Of a stretch of 64,000 nt of DNA, positions 1 through 7,624 are shown piece by piece. This stretch comes from an uncultured Winogradskyella sp. (GTDB lineage: Bacteria; Bacteroidota; Bacteroidia; Flavobacteriales; Flavobacteriaceae). Location: contig NZ_CANMIW010000009.1 of assembly GCF_947498005.1 (NCBI RefSeq), positions 1 through 64,000 on the forward strand. The letters run 5' to 3'. How positions within the stretch are numbered: position 1 is the first letter of the stretch; each line of letters opens with the position of its first letter. A program made the position numbers and the translations under genes. The notes beneath the pieces were generated by a model. The model did not search any database. It was not told where the DNA came from and saw only the letters and a program-made list of their open reading frames with translations.

Positions 1-84
1 GCTAACTGCTAACTGCTAACTGCTAACTGCTAACTGCTAACTGCTAACTGCTAACTGCTAACTGCTAACTGCTAACTGCTAACT
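1..84. repeat. Heptanucleotide tandem repeat, unit GCTAACT, 12 copies
   Basis: Twelve uninterrupted, identical copies of a 7-bp unit run from the window edge to position 84, so the true array is probably longer. On the minus strand, the direction of trpG transcription, the unit reads AGTTAGC. The last bases of the array supply part of the trpG stop codon. Because 7 is not a multiple of 3, the array could not encode a short-period peptide repeat. Copy number is likely to vary by slippage. Confidence 0.95.
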
Positions 85-649
85 ATTCATTAACCCAATT
101 CTCTAAAATCTTTTTTCCATCTGGTGTTAACACAGATTCTGGATGATATTGAACACCTTTTACATCGTAAACTTTATGCCTTAATGACATTATTTGTCCG
201 TTTTCATCAAATGACGTGGCCTCTAAGCTTTCGGGTAAATTAGCGTTTACAACCCAAGAGTGATATCTACCAACTTCAAATGTTTTACCTAATCCTTTAA
301 ATAATGGTTCGTCATCTACCGAAAGTGAAATCGTGGTTGAAACACCATGATACACATCTTCTAAATTTTCTAATGAACCACCAAAGACTTCGCCAATGGC
401 TTGTTGTCCTAAACACACACCTAAAATACTTTTTGTTGGTGCGTAGGTGGCTATGATTTGTTTTAATAAACCTGCTTCATCAGGAATTCCTGGTCCTGGT
501 GATAATACAATTTTATCAAAAGCATCAACTTCATCTAGTGTCAATTTATCGTTTCGTTTTACAATAACTTCACAATTTAAGTCTTCTAAATAATGGACCA
601 AATTGTATGTAAAACTGTCGTAGTTGTCTATTACTAATACTTTTTTCAT
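83..649 (-). CDS. trpG: Anthranilate synthase component II, glutamine amidotransferase
   Basis: Releases ammonia from glutamine and passes it to TrpE, which converts chorismate to anthranilate, the first step of tryptophan synthesis in the cytoplasm. The 188 residues are the normal length of a stand-alone class I amidotransferase. Visible are PGPG at 51-54, the nucleophile Cys79 in GVCLGQQ and the His169/Glu171 pair in QYHPES. It lies 58 bp downstream of trpE on the same strand, and the gap contains a short CCTGCT/AGCAGG palindrome. Its stop codon overlaps the heptamer array. PabA of folate synthesis is a close relative and such proteins can serve both pathways; the trpE neighbour and trp attenuator favour TrpG. 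Confidence 0.93.
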   Translation of the reverse strand: MKKVLVIDNYDSFTYNLVHYLEDLNCEVIVKRNDKLTLDEVDAFDKIVLSPGPGIPDEAGLLKQIIATYAPTKSILGVCLGQQAIGEVFGGSLENLEDVYHGVSTTISLSVDDEPLFKGLGKTFEVGRYHSWVVNANLPESLEATSFDENGQIMSLRHKVYDVKGVQYHPESVLTPDGKKILENWVNE

Positions 650-656
650 CTCAATG

Positions 657-670
657 CCTGCTAAAGCAGG
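657..670. repeat. Short palindrome in the trpE-trpG gap
   Basis: CCTGCT and AGCAGG are separated by AA, giving a perfect 6-bp-arm hairpin in the 58-bp space between trpE and trpG. It has no following T-run on the minus strand, so it does not look like a terminator. It resembles the core of small palindromic intergenic elements common in flavobacterial genomes and might act as a processing or stability element in the trpEG mRNA. Confidence 0.55.
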
Positions 671-707
671 TATCTATTAATTAAACTATTTTCTTTTTTG
701 CTTACTG

Positions 708-2108
708 CTAAATATCCTTCGCTAACTCAATCGCATTTGTCAATGCACCAAGCTTATTATATACTTCTTGCAATTCACTTTCGGCATTAGATTTTGCTAC
801 TAATCCTGCGCCTGCTTGCCAGAATAATTTGTGATTCTGACTTAAAAATGTTCTAATCATTATAGCATGGTTAAAGTTTCCGCTGAAATCCATAAAACCT
901 ATAGCTCCTCCATAATAACCTCTACTAGTTTTTTCATATTTCTCTATAAGTTGCATGGCTTTATGTTTTGGTGCGCCACTCAATGTACCTGCAGGAAATG
1001 TATCTGCTACCACTTGCATCGTATCTGTGTTTTTATGAATGGTTCCGGTTACTTTACTCACTAAATGTATCACATGAGAGAAAAACTGTACTTCTCTATA
1101 ATTTTCTACAGTGACATTGCTTCCGTTTCTACTTAAGTCGTTTCGTGCTAAATCAACTAACATTACATGCTCGCTGTTTTCTTTGTCGTCTTTTATTAAT
1201 TCCTCGGCAAGCTCTGCATCTTTAAGGTCGTTTCCGCTTCGCTTAAAAGTACCTGCAATTGGGTGAATTTCGGCTTTTCCTTCGCTAACTACTAATTGTG
1301 CTTCTGGAGAACTGCCAAAGATTTTAAAGTTGCCATAATCGAAATAAAATAAATATGGCGACGGATTAATACTTCTTAATGCTCGGTAAACATTAAACTC
1401 GTCTCCACTAAATTTTTGTGAAAACTGTTTAGATAATACCAATTGAAAAACATCGCCTCGTCCACAATGTTTTTTTGCTAATTCTACATGTTCTTTATAT
1501 TCATCGTCTGTAAGATTAGAATCAATATCGCCATTGGTATCAAAATCGTAAGAGGCATATTGTCTGGTTTGAATTAACTGTAATATATCATCAATGTTAT
1601 TTTCAGTATCAAAGCAATGCGCAAAAATATAGGCTTCGTTTTTATGATGATTAATCGCAATTATATTTTGATAAACGGCATAATATACTTCAGGAATAGC
1701 AACCGAATTTTCTTTTTTTGAAATTTCTATATCTTCAAAATATTTAACAGCATCGTAGGATGTATACCCAAAAATACCGTTGTTGATGAATTTAAATTCT
1801 TCTTTTGTATCCACTTTAAAACGTTGTGTGAATTTGTGTATTTCTTCAACAACACCAACTGTATCTACAAAATTAGATTTAGAACTACCATCGGGATAAG
1901 TTTGGTAAATGGTATCGCCTTCAACTTTTATAGAAGCAATGGGATTGCAACAGATATAAGAGAAGCTATTATCATTGGCATGGTAATCACTACTTTCTAA
2001 AAGAATGCTATTCGGGAATTTATCTCTAATCTTAAGATAAATGCTAACAGGTGTAATAGTGTCTGCTAAGATTTTTTTATAATGTGTATATAAACTAAAT
2101 GTTTTCAT
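708..2108 (-). CDS. trpE: Anthranilate synthase component I
   Basis: Chorismate-binding subunit that forms anthranilate using ammonia from TrpG. The 466 residues fit the shorter Bacteroidota TrpE proteins. The LLES motif at 36-39, associated with tryptophan feedback binding, is followed by the chorismate-binding domain with IAGTFKR, DLARND and PAGTLSGAPKHKAM. The feedback motif and the Trp-rich leader peptide upstream argue against para-aminobenzoate synthase (PabB). The ATG at 2106-2108 is the natural start and lies just after the attenuator hairpin. trpD, trpC and trpF are not in the window; they would be expected to the left of the heptamer array if the operon is intact. Confidence 0.94.
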   Translation of the reverse strand: MKTFSLYTHYKKILADTITPVSIYLKIRDKFPNSILLESSDYHANDNSFSYICCNPIASIKVEGDTIYQTYPDGSSKSNFVDTVGVVEEIHKFTQRFKVDTKEEFKFINNGIFGYTSYDAVKYFEDIEISKKENSVAIPEVYYAVYQNIIAINHHKNEAYIFAHCFDTENNIDDILQLIQTRQYASYDFDTNGDIDSNLTDDEYKEHVELAKKHCGRGDVFQLVLSKQFSQKFSGDEFNVYRALRSINPSPYLFYFDYGNFKIFGSSPEAQLVVSEGKAEIHPIAGTFKRSGNDLKDAELAEELIKDDKENSEHVMLVDLARNDLSRNGSNVTVENYREVQFFSHVIHLVSKVTGTIHKNTDTMQVVADTFPAGTLSGAPKHKAMQLIEKYEKTSRGYYGGAIGFMDFSGNFNHAIMIRTFLSQNHKLFWQAGAGLVAKSNAESELQEVYNKLGALTNAIELAKDI

Positions 2109-2121
2109 AAGTTTTTAAATT

Positions 2122-2155
2122 AAAAAAGGCTTGTCGTGAATGACAAGCCTTTTTT
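2122..2155 (-). terminator. trp attenuator terminator hairpin
   Basis: A perfect 14-bp stem (2122-2135 with 2142-2155) with a 6-nt loop ends in a run of six T on the minus strand, 14 bp before the trpE start. It sits between the Trp-rich leader peptide and trpE, the position of an attenuator. An alternative weaker pairing of CCTTGTT (minus strand, in the complement of 2170-2181) with the A-rich 5' arm AAAAAAGG could serve as antiterminator. That pairing is inferred by eye. Confidence 0.88.
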
Positions 2156-2185
2156 CTATATAATTACATAACAAGGATGGTTTCA

Positions 2186-2239
2186 CTAACTAACGTTTGA
2201 GAAATTCCACCACCAAGTATGATTTGTATTTATTTTCAT
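2186..2239 (-). CDS. trpL: trp operon leader peptide with three consecutive Trp codons
   Basis: A 17-codon frame from ATG at 2237-2239 to TAG at 2186-2188 encodes MKINTNHTWWWNFSNVS. Three adjacent TGG codons at residues 9-11 lie about 50 nt before a strong terminator hairpin and upstream of trpE, as expected for ribosome-mediated attenuation. Stalling at these codons when tryptophanyl-tRNA is scarce would leave the downstream segment free to pair with the 5' arm of the terminator. The GGTGGT of the Trp codons can also pair with ACCATC a little downstream, the likely protector stem. Confidence 0.85.
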   Translation of the reverse strand: MKINTNHTWWWNFSNVS

Positions 2240-2247
2240 AATATGGT

Positions 2248-2278
2248 CAAATATAGAAATGAAAATTCGTAAAGTCAA
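2248..2278 (-). promoter_or_regulatory. Promoter of the trp leader and trpEG
   Basis: On the minus strand TTG (complement of 2276-2278) is followed after 20 bp by TATATTTG (complement of 2248-2255), an exact match to the Bacteroidota -7 consensus TAnnTTTG. The predicted start lies around 2243, only a few bases before the trpL ATG, so the leader peptide would be nearly leaderless. Confidence 0.7.
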
Positions 2279-2340
2279 ACATTTAATTAATTTTTTGTTA
2301 ATTATTAAATGTTGGGTCATTTGATTAATAACTTTATAGC

Positions 2341-2814
2341 ATGAAACATTTCTTATTAATACTTTTAATTTTTGTTTTACCAGTCCAGGATGAAAAATTA
2401 GAAGTTTATGATTATGATGGTTTAGAACCGTTAATCAATCAGAATGACGATAAAGTTCATGTTGTTAATTTTTGGGCTACTTGGTGCGGACCATGCATAA
2501 AGGAATTGCCATATTTTGAGGCTATAAACGAAAAATATGATGATGACAATGTTGAGGTACTTTTGGTAAGCTTAGATTTTCCGAAAAAATATGACACAGC
2601 CTTAAAACCTTATATAGAGAAACATAAATTAAAATCTAGAGTAGTTGCGTTAAATGACACGGATCAAAACAGATGGATACCTGCTATAAATGAAAACTGG
2701 TCTGGCGCGCTACCAGCAACTATTATTTATAGAGGTAATAAAAGGCAATTTTATGAAAAATCTTTTACACAAGAGGAATTAGAAACCGAACTTAAACAAT
2801 TTTTAAAAAACTAG
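2341..2814 (+). CDS. TlpA-like thioredoxin-fold protein, exported
   Basis: Thiol-disulfide oxidoreductase of the TlpA/ResA type, probably acting in the periplasm. A short hydrophobic N-terminus (about residues 3-14) could be a signal peptide or anchor. The redox motif WCGPC is at 48-52 (Cys49 and Cys52) inside NFWATWCGPCIKELP, which is diagnostic of the family. The 157-residue length is that of a minimal TlpA protein. The next thioredoxin-fold gene begins 5 bp after its stop, so the two form an operon, and the nearby DsbD-like electron importer is a plausible source of reducing power. Confidence 0.85.
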   Translation: MKHFLLILLIFVLPVQDEKLEVYDYDGLEPLINQNDDKVHVVNFWATWCGPCIKELPYFEAINEKYDDDNVEVLLVSLDFPKKYDTALKPYIEKHKLKSRVVALNDTDQNRWIPAINENWSGALPATIIYRGNKRQFYEKSFTQEELETELKQFLKN

Positions 2815-2818
2815 AAAT

Positions 2819-3430
2819 ATGAAAACTTTAAAATTATTCTCGGCATTAGTGTTGGTTTTAACGCTGTCAGCATTTACGATTAACACAGAAGACAAAGGAT
2901 ATAATGTTGGAGATGTGGCAACAGATTTTAGCCTGGAAAATATAGATGGAAAAATGGTGTCCTTATCGGATTACAAGGATGCTAAAGGTTTTATAGTAAC
3001 ATTTACGTGTAATACTTGTCCTTATGCTGTTGCTTATGAAGATAGAATTGAAGCTTTAAATAAAAAATATGCATCAAAAGGCTTTCCAGTTATTGCTATA
3101 ATGCCAAATAACATAGATGTTAAACCTGGAGATAATATGAAGTCGATGCAGCAAAGAGCAAAGGAAAAGGGGTTTACATTTCCATATTTAATGGATAAAG
3201 ATCAAGAGATTTATCCGCAATATGGAGCAACAAAAACACCACATATTTATTTGTTAGAAAAAACCGATAAAGGCAATGTTGTTAAGTATATTGGAGCAAT
3301 AGACGATAATTATCAAGATGCGAGTGCTGTAAAAGAGAAGTATGTTGAAAATGCTGTTGATGCTTTACTAAAAGGAGAAGCAATCAAAGTAAACGAGACT
3401 AGAGCAATTGGCTGTTCTATTAAGGTTTAA
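2819..3430 (+). CDS. AhpC/TSA-type redoxin with a CNTCPY motif, exported
   Basis: Thioredoxin-family protein of 203 residues with a signal peptide (about 1-21, ending near LTLSAFT). Redoxin features include GDVATDFSLENIDG and the CxxC motif CNTCPY at 64-69 (Cys64 and Cys67) in place of WCGPC. Proteins with this motif are widespread in Bacteroidota and are annotated as thioredoxin family or peroxiredoxin-like; the substrate is unknown. The gene follows the TlpA-like gene with a 4-bp gap and precedes a strong terminator, so the pair is a complete transcription unit. Confidence 0.82.
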   Translation: MKTLKLFSALVLVLTLSAFTINTEDKGYNVGDVATDFSLENIDGKMVSLSDYKDAKGFIVTFTCNTCPYAVAYEDRIEALNKKYASKGFPVIAIMPNNIDVKPGDNMKSMQQRAKEKGFTFPYLMDKDQEIYPQYGATKTPHIYLLEKTDKGNVVKYIGAIDDNYQDASAVKEKYVENAVDALLKGEAIKVNETRAIGCSIKV

Positions 3431-3495
3431 TAGCCTTTAGTTTCTTTAATATGATGAGATTCTGAATTAAATTAGGGATAAAATGTTAAAATATG

Positions 3496-3526
3496 AATCC
3501 GGAGTGTAACACTTCGGATTTTTTTT
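3496..3526 (+). terminator. Rho-independent terminator after the redoxin pair
   Basis: An 11-bp stem (3496-3506 with 3510-3520, one G-T pair) with loop TAA is followed by T-rich sequence to 3526. It lies 66 bp after the redoxin stop. Confidence 0.88.
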
Positions 3527-3575
3527 CGTCTATATCATAAGGAAAAGTTAATTTTACCCAAATTTAATATACACT

Positions 3576-3893
3576 ATGGCAGATTTATCACAAGAAGATT
3601 GGATAAAACAATTAGAAGCGGACAATAATTCGGTAATTTTAGATGTTAGAACACAAGACGAAGTCGATGCAGGATTTATTCCAACCGCAAAGCATATAGA
3701 CATTTATAAAGGTCAAGGATTTATAGATGAGCTAGAGGAGTTAGATAAATCTAAGAATTATTACGTGTATTGCAGATCTGGTGCTAGAAGTGGACAAGCT
3801 TGTGGTATAATGGATCAGTTAGGATTTGAAAACGCTTATAACCTAGAAGGAGGTTTTAATGATTGGGATGGTGAGGTAGCGCACCCTGAATAG
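3576..3893 (+). CDS. Single-domain rhodanese-like protein, cytoplasmic
   Basis: A 105-residue single rhodanese domain without a signal peptide. The active-site loop is CRSGARS with the sulfur-accepting Cys66; ILDVRTQDEV and NLEGGFNDW are the usual flanking motifs. It probably transfers or carries sulfane sulfur; the physiological acceptor cannot be read from sequence. It is followed 16 bp later by a second, exported rhodanese, forming a two-gene unit. Confidence 0.88.
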   Translation: MADLSQEDWIKQLEADNNSVILDVRTQDEVDAGFIPTAKHIDIYKGQGFIDELEELDKSKNYYVYCRSGARSGQACGIMDQLGFENAYNLEGGFNDWDGEVAHPE

Positions 3894-3909
3894 TTTAATA
3901 TTATAAATT

Positions 3910-4320
3910 ATGAAAAGAATATTTACAATTTGTTGTTTTTTATTGGCTTTAAGTTTCAGTGTGAGTTGTTTAGATAATAAGCTAGAAAGCAATGAAGTAA
4001 AGTTGGTAACTGCTGAAGAAATGCAGTCTATATTAGAATTAGAAGATGTTCAGCTGGTAGATGTACGCACACCAAAGGAATACGAGGAAAGCCATATCGC
4101 CAATTCTCAAAATATTGATTTTATGTCGCCAACTTTTGATGTAGATATAACAAAACTTAATAAAGATAAACCGGTTATATTATATTGTAAATCTGGAGGA
4201 AGAAGTGCCAAATGCGCTAAAAAAATGAAAGATGCTGGCTTTGAAAAAGTATATGATTTAGAAGGCGGAATTTCTAAATGGAAACATTCCGACAACCTAG
4301 AGATAAAAGTAAAATCTTAA
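3910..4320 (+). CDS. Rhodanese-like lipoprotein
   Basis: A 136-residue protein whose N-terminus is a lipoprotein signal ending at FSVSC (lipid-modified Cys20), so it should be anchored in the inner or outer membrane facing the periplasm. The rest is one rhodanese domain with LVDVRTPKEYEESH, the active-site loop CKSGGRS (Cys93) and LEGGISKW. The pairing with a cytoplasmic rhodanese suggests matching sulfur handling on both sides of the membrane, which is inference. A strong terminator follows immediately. Confidence 0.87.
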   Translation: MKRIFTICCFLLALSFSVSCLDNKLESNEVKLVTAEEMQSILELEDVQLVDVRTPKEYEESHIANSQNIDFMSPTFDVDITKLNKDKPVILYCKSGGRSAKCAKKMKDAGFEKVYDLEGGISKWKHSDNLEIKVKS

Positions 4321-4329
4321 ATTCTTAGT

Positions 4330-4355
4330 AACCGAACGAAACGTTCGGTTTTTTT
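4330..4355 (+). terminator. Rho-independent terminator after the rhodanese pair
   Basis: A perfect 9-bp stem AACCGAACG/CGTTCGGTT with loop AAA, followed by T7 in total, begins 10 bp after the rhodanese lipoprotein stop. Confidence 0.9.
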
Positions 4356-4434
4356 ATTGCCATAATTCATTTCCTAAATTCTTAAGGTTTTTATAAATTA
4401 GACGACTGTATAACGAAGACAACTAGACTTCTGT

Positions 4435-4442
4435 TACATTTG
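4435..4442 (+). promoter_or_regulatory. Candidate -7 element for the DsbD-like gene
   Basis: TACATTTG is an exact match to TAnnTTTG and lies 19 bp before the ATG of the DsbD-like gene. No good TTG element is present at the usual distance, so this is a partial promoter call. Confidence 0.45.
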
Positions 4443-4460
4443 TAAATTAACACGTCCTCT

Positions 4461-6851
4461 ATGAACTTTAAAAAAGTATTTCTGCTTTGCTTATTGGCAT
4501 TTTCAGGTAATTTATTTGCTCAAATATATAATCCTGTAAAGTGGGAAACGAGAACCGAGAAAATATCAGACACTGAATATAATCTTATTTCTACAGCAAC
4601 AATTGATGCTAATTGGCATTTGTATTCTCAAGTAGTGCCAGAAGGTGGCCCAATTGCCACGGGTTTTTCGTATAAATCCAATTCAGATTATGACATAGTT
4701 GGAAAAACTATTGAAGAGGATGGTCATACGATTATGGACCCTGTTTACGAGATGAAAATTAAATTTTTCGAAAATAAAACTGAGTTTAGACAACGCATAA
4801 AAGTTTTAAATGAAGAATTGTCAATCGTTGATGGCGAAGTTGAGTTTATGGCATGTGACGATGAAAAATGTATGCCACCAAGTTACGTTGATCTTAAGTT
4901 TAATATAAAAGAAGCTGAACTTATTAAAGAACCTTCTGCAACGGAAGTGATTAGTTTTGGTAATCAAGGAAAACAAATTTTTGAACCTGTAAAGTGGTCA
5001 ACTTCAGTTGAAAAAGTAAATGATTCTGAATTTATTTTAGTTTCTAAAGCGACTATTGATGAGGGTTGGAAATTATATTCTCAAGTTGTACCAGATGGTG
5101 GTCCTATACCAACGAGCTTTGAGTACAATAGTGAGAATGGTATTACTCTTATTAAGAAAACTATAGAAGAAAAAGGCAAAGAGGTTATGGATAAAGTCTT
5201 CGAAATGAAGATTAAGTTCTTTAAAAACACAGCCGAGTTTAGACAAAATATAAAACTTACAGATTTAAAAACGACCACAGTAATGGCTGAGGTAGGTTTT
5301 ATGGCTTGCAATGACGAACGTTGCTTGGCACCAACTTATAAAGATCTAGAATTCGATATAACTAAAAGTGTAGCTGTAAAAAAAAACGCTGATAATTTTG
5401 AGGCTGAAAAGGAAGAAGAAACAAAAGGTTTATGGTCTATCTTTTTTATAGCCTTCTTATCTGGTTTCGTTGCTTTGTTGACACCATGTGTTTTTCCTAT
5501 GATACCAATGACGGTTAGCTTCTTTATTAAGCAAAGTCAGTCTAAAGCTAAAGGCATAAGAAATGCTATTATTTATGGATTATCTATTATTGTAATCTAT
5601 GTGTTATTAGGGACAATTATCACAGCTATTTTTGGTGCAGATGCCTTAAACGCACTAGCTACAAACGTCTGGTTTAATCTTATATTCTTTATATTACTTG
5701 TTGTATTTGCAATGTCTTTTCTTGGAGCGTTTGAAATTGTATTACCAAACTCTTGGGCTAATAAAGCAGACAGACAAGCAGATAGAGGAGGACTTGTTGG
5801 TATCTTCTTTATGGCATTAGCGTTAGCTATTGTGTCATTCTCTTGTACAGGTCCTATTGTTGGTACAATTTTAGTAGAAGCTGCTTCAAAAGGTGGAATT
5901 GCGCCAGTTATTGGTATGCTTGGTTTTTCATCTGCCATTGCATTGCCATTTGCTTTATTTGCAGCTTTTCCAGGTTGGTTAAATTCTCTACCAAAATCTG
6001 GTGGTTGGTTAAATACAGTGAAGGTAGTTTTAGGATTTTTAGAATTGGCATTAGCCTTTAAGTTCTTATCACAAGCAGATTTAGTTTTACAATTACACTT
6101 ACTTGAGCGTGAAGTGTTTATTGCTATTTGGATAGCTGTATTTGGCGCATTAACCTTATACCTATTTGGGAAAATTCAATTGCCTCACGATTCACCTTTA
6201 AAACATATTTCTGTAGGAAGATTAATGTTTGGGTTATTAACTTTAACCTTTACTATTTATATGATTCCAGGACTTTGGGGAGCACCTTTAAACTTAATTA
6301 GTGCGTTTCCGCCACCATTAGATTATTCGGAGTCGCCTTATGGTGTTGGGAATGCTAAAGGAGGAAGTTCTGCTAGTCACTCAGATTTACCTGATGGTGC
6401 ACATTTATTAGCGCCTCATGATATTTTAGCATTTAACGATTATGACAAAGGTTTAGCATATGCTAAAGAAATAGGTAAGCCAGTAATGCTCGATTTTACA
6501 GGTTGGTCTTGTGTTAATTGCCGTAAGATGGAACAGAATGTTTGGGTAAAACCAGAGATTTTAAATAAATTAAAAAATGATGTCGTTCTTATTTCATTAT
6601 ATGTTGATGAACAAATTGATTTTCCGGAAGGTGAAGCTCCAGATTCTAAATTAAGACCAGGAAAAAAATTAAGAAATAAAGGTCAGAAATGGAGTGAAAT
6701 GCAAACCATTAAATACAAAACAAATACTCAGCCTTATTATGTCTTAATGGATCATAACGAAGAAAACTTAAATGAACCTGTTGCTTATACACCAGATTAT
6801 ATGGAATATAGTGAATGGTTAACCGAAGGTATTGGGAATTTTAAAAACTAA
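4461..6851 (+). CDS. DsbD-like thiol-disulfide interchange protein with duplicated N-terminal domain
   Basis: Moves electrons across the inner membrane to periplasmic thiol proteins. After a signal peptide (about 1-20) come two homologous DsbD N-terminal-type domains, starting near residues 22 and 173. They share [17 protein letters not shown] versus [17 protein letters not shown], both contain LYSQVVP and GGPI, and each ends with a Cys pair ([16 protein letters not shown]). A transmembrane domain follows, with the two functional cysteines in TPCVFPMIP and [10 protein letters not shown], then a C-terminal thioredoxin domain with WSCVNC. The 796 residues are longer than E. coli DsbD (about 565) because of the duplication and a long linker. 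Convergent with the phosphopantetheinyl transferase gene, only 9 bp away. Confidence 0.9.
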   Translation: MNFKKVFLLCLLAFSGNLFAQIYNPVKWETRTEKISDTEYNLISTATIDANWHLYSQVVPEGGPIATGFSYKSNSDYDIVGKTIEEDGHTIMDPVYEMKIKFFENKTEFRQRIKVLNEELSIVDGEVEFMACDDEKCMPPSYVDLKFNIKEAELIKEPSATEVISFGNQGKQIFEPVKWSTSVEKVNDSEFILVSKATIDEGWKLYSQVVPDGGPIPTSFEYNSENGITLIKKTIEEKGKEVMDKVFEMKIKFFKNTAEFRQNIKLTDLKTTTVMAEVGFMACNDERCLAPTYKDLEFDITKSVAVKKNADNFEAEKEEETKGLWSIFFIAFLSGFVALLTPCVFPMIPMTVSFFIKQSQSKAKGIRNAIIYGLSIIVIYVLLGTIITAIFGADALNALATNVWFNLIFFILLVVFAMSFLGAFEIVLPNSWANKADRQADRGGLVGIFFMALALAIVSFSCTGPIVGTILVEAASKGGIAPVIGMLGFSSAIALPFALFAAFPGWLNSLPKSGGWLNTVKVVLGFLELALAFKFLSQADLVLQLHLLEREVFIAIWIAVFGALTLYLFGKIQLPHDSPLKHISVGRLMFGLLTLTFTIYMIPGLWGAPLNLISAFPPPLDYSESPYGVGNAKGGSSASHSDLPDGAHLLAPHDILAFNDYDKGLAYAKEIGKPVMLDFTGWSCVNCRKMEQNVWVKPEILNKLKNDVVLISLYVDEQIDFPEGEAPDSKLRPGKKLRNKGQKWSEMQTIKYKTNTQPYYVLMDHNEENLNEPVAYTPDYMEYSEWLTEGIGNFKN

Positions 6852-6860
6852 ACTTCAATT

Positions 6861-7595
6861 TTAGATAAGGTTTGTTGGATCTAGTTCCATCGTTTTAAAA
6901 GAACAAAAGTTGTTTTTAACTATTACAGCTGCTATGTATTCCGCACGTGGTTTAAAAGTGTGAAAATTCCATTCTTTTTTTTCTGATTTATCCCAATGTG
7001 TTTCTTGCATTTCTGCTATGAAATCGTGGTCTAAAGTCACAGAAAATGAATCTAAAGGAAACGATAAGCCACTTCCTATTGCTTTTATAAGAGCTTCTTT
7101 ACGTGTCCAACATCTGTAAAAAGCGATATATTGTTCGGGTTTAGAAATTAATTGAAGGTCAGCTATTTCTTTTTTAGAGAAGAAGTTTGAAGCAATTTCA
7201 AAGGTATCGAAATCATTTTTTATTTTCTCAATGTCTATTCCAATAGTATGATTGGTTACAAAACCAATAGTAGCAAGATCTCCAGAATGCGATACATTAA
7301 AATTTAAATCTGTGTTTTGTTCAAATTTTGGTTTACCAAATTCACCATAACTAAACATTATATCTTGAGCATTTCTATTTAAATATTTTCCAGAGAGTGT
7401 GCGTAAAACACCTTTAGAAACAACGTAACATCTTCGGTCTTTATCAAATTTAAATTTGTTTGCGCGCGCTTGTTCATCTTGGGAGAGTAGGTGGAAATAC
7501 TTTTTAACAGCCTCATCCTCTATATTAAAATCGAAAGACCAAATGTGTACTGTATTTGGTTCTAAATTAAAAAGTGATTCTGTCAATTTAATCAT
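6861..7595 (-). CDS. 4'-phosphopantetheinyl transferase, Sfp type
   Basis: Transfers the phosphopantetheine arm from CoA to the Ser of carrier proteins, activating the PCP domains of this cluster. In the 244-residue form, GIDIE places metal-binding Asp121 and Glu123, and the WTRKEALIKAIGSGL motif (about 163-177) supplies the third acidic residue Glu167 and the catalytic Lys. NVSHSGD is also typical. I chose the ATG at 7593-7595 instead of the TTG at 7638-7640, because the longer form would overlap the upstream NRPS gene and adds 15 residues outside the family. It is the last gene of the minus-strand operon, 29 bp after the thioesterase-bearing NRPS gene. Confidence 0.9.
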   Translation of the reverse strand: MIKLTESLFNLEPNTVHIWSFDFNIEDEAVKKYFHLLSQDEQARANKFKFDKDRRCYVVSKGVLRTLSGKYLNRNAQDIMFSYGEFGKPKFEQNTDLNFNVSHSGDLATIGFVTNHTIGIDIEKIKNDFDTFEIASNFFSKKEIADLQLISKPEQYIAFYRCWTRKEALIKAIGSGLSFPLDSFSVTLDHDFIAEMQETHWDKSEKKEWNFHTFKPRAEYIAAVIVKNNFCSFKTMELDPTNLI

Positions 7596-7624
7596 GGATT
7601 TAAATTGCTTTCTAAAAGGTATTA

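Noticed and set aside
1-84. CRISPR-like repeat array
   Set aside because: The 7-bp units are directly adjacent with no spacers; it is a simple tandem repeat.
5597-5938. 113-codon open frame on the minus strand
   Set aside because: It lies wholly inside the membrane domain of the DsbD-like gene, and its predicted product has no family features.
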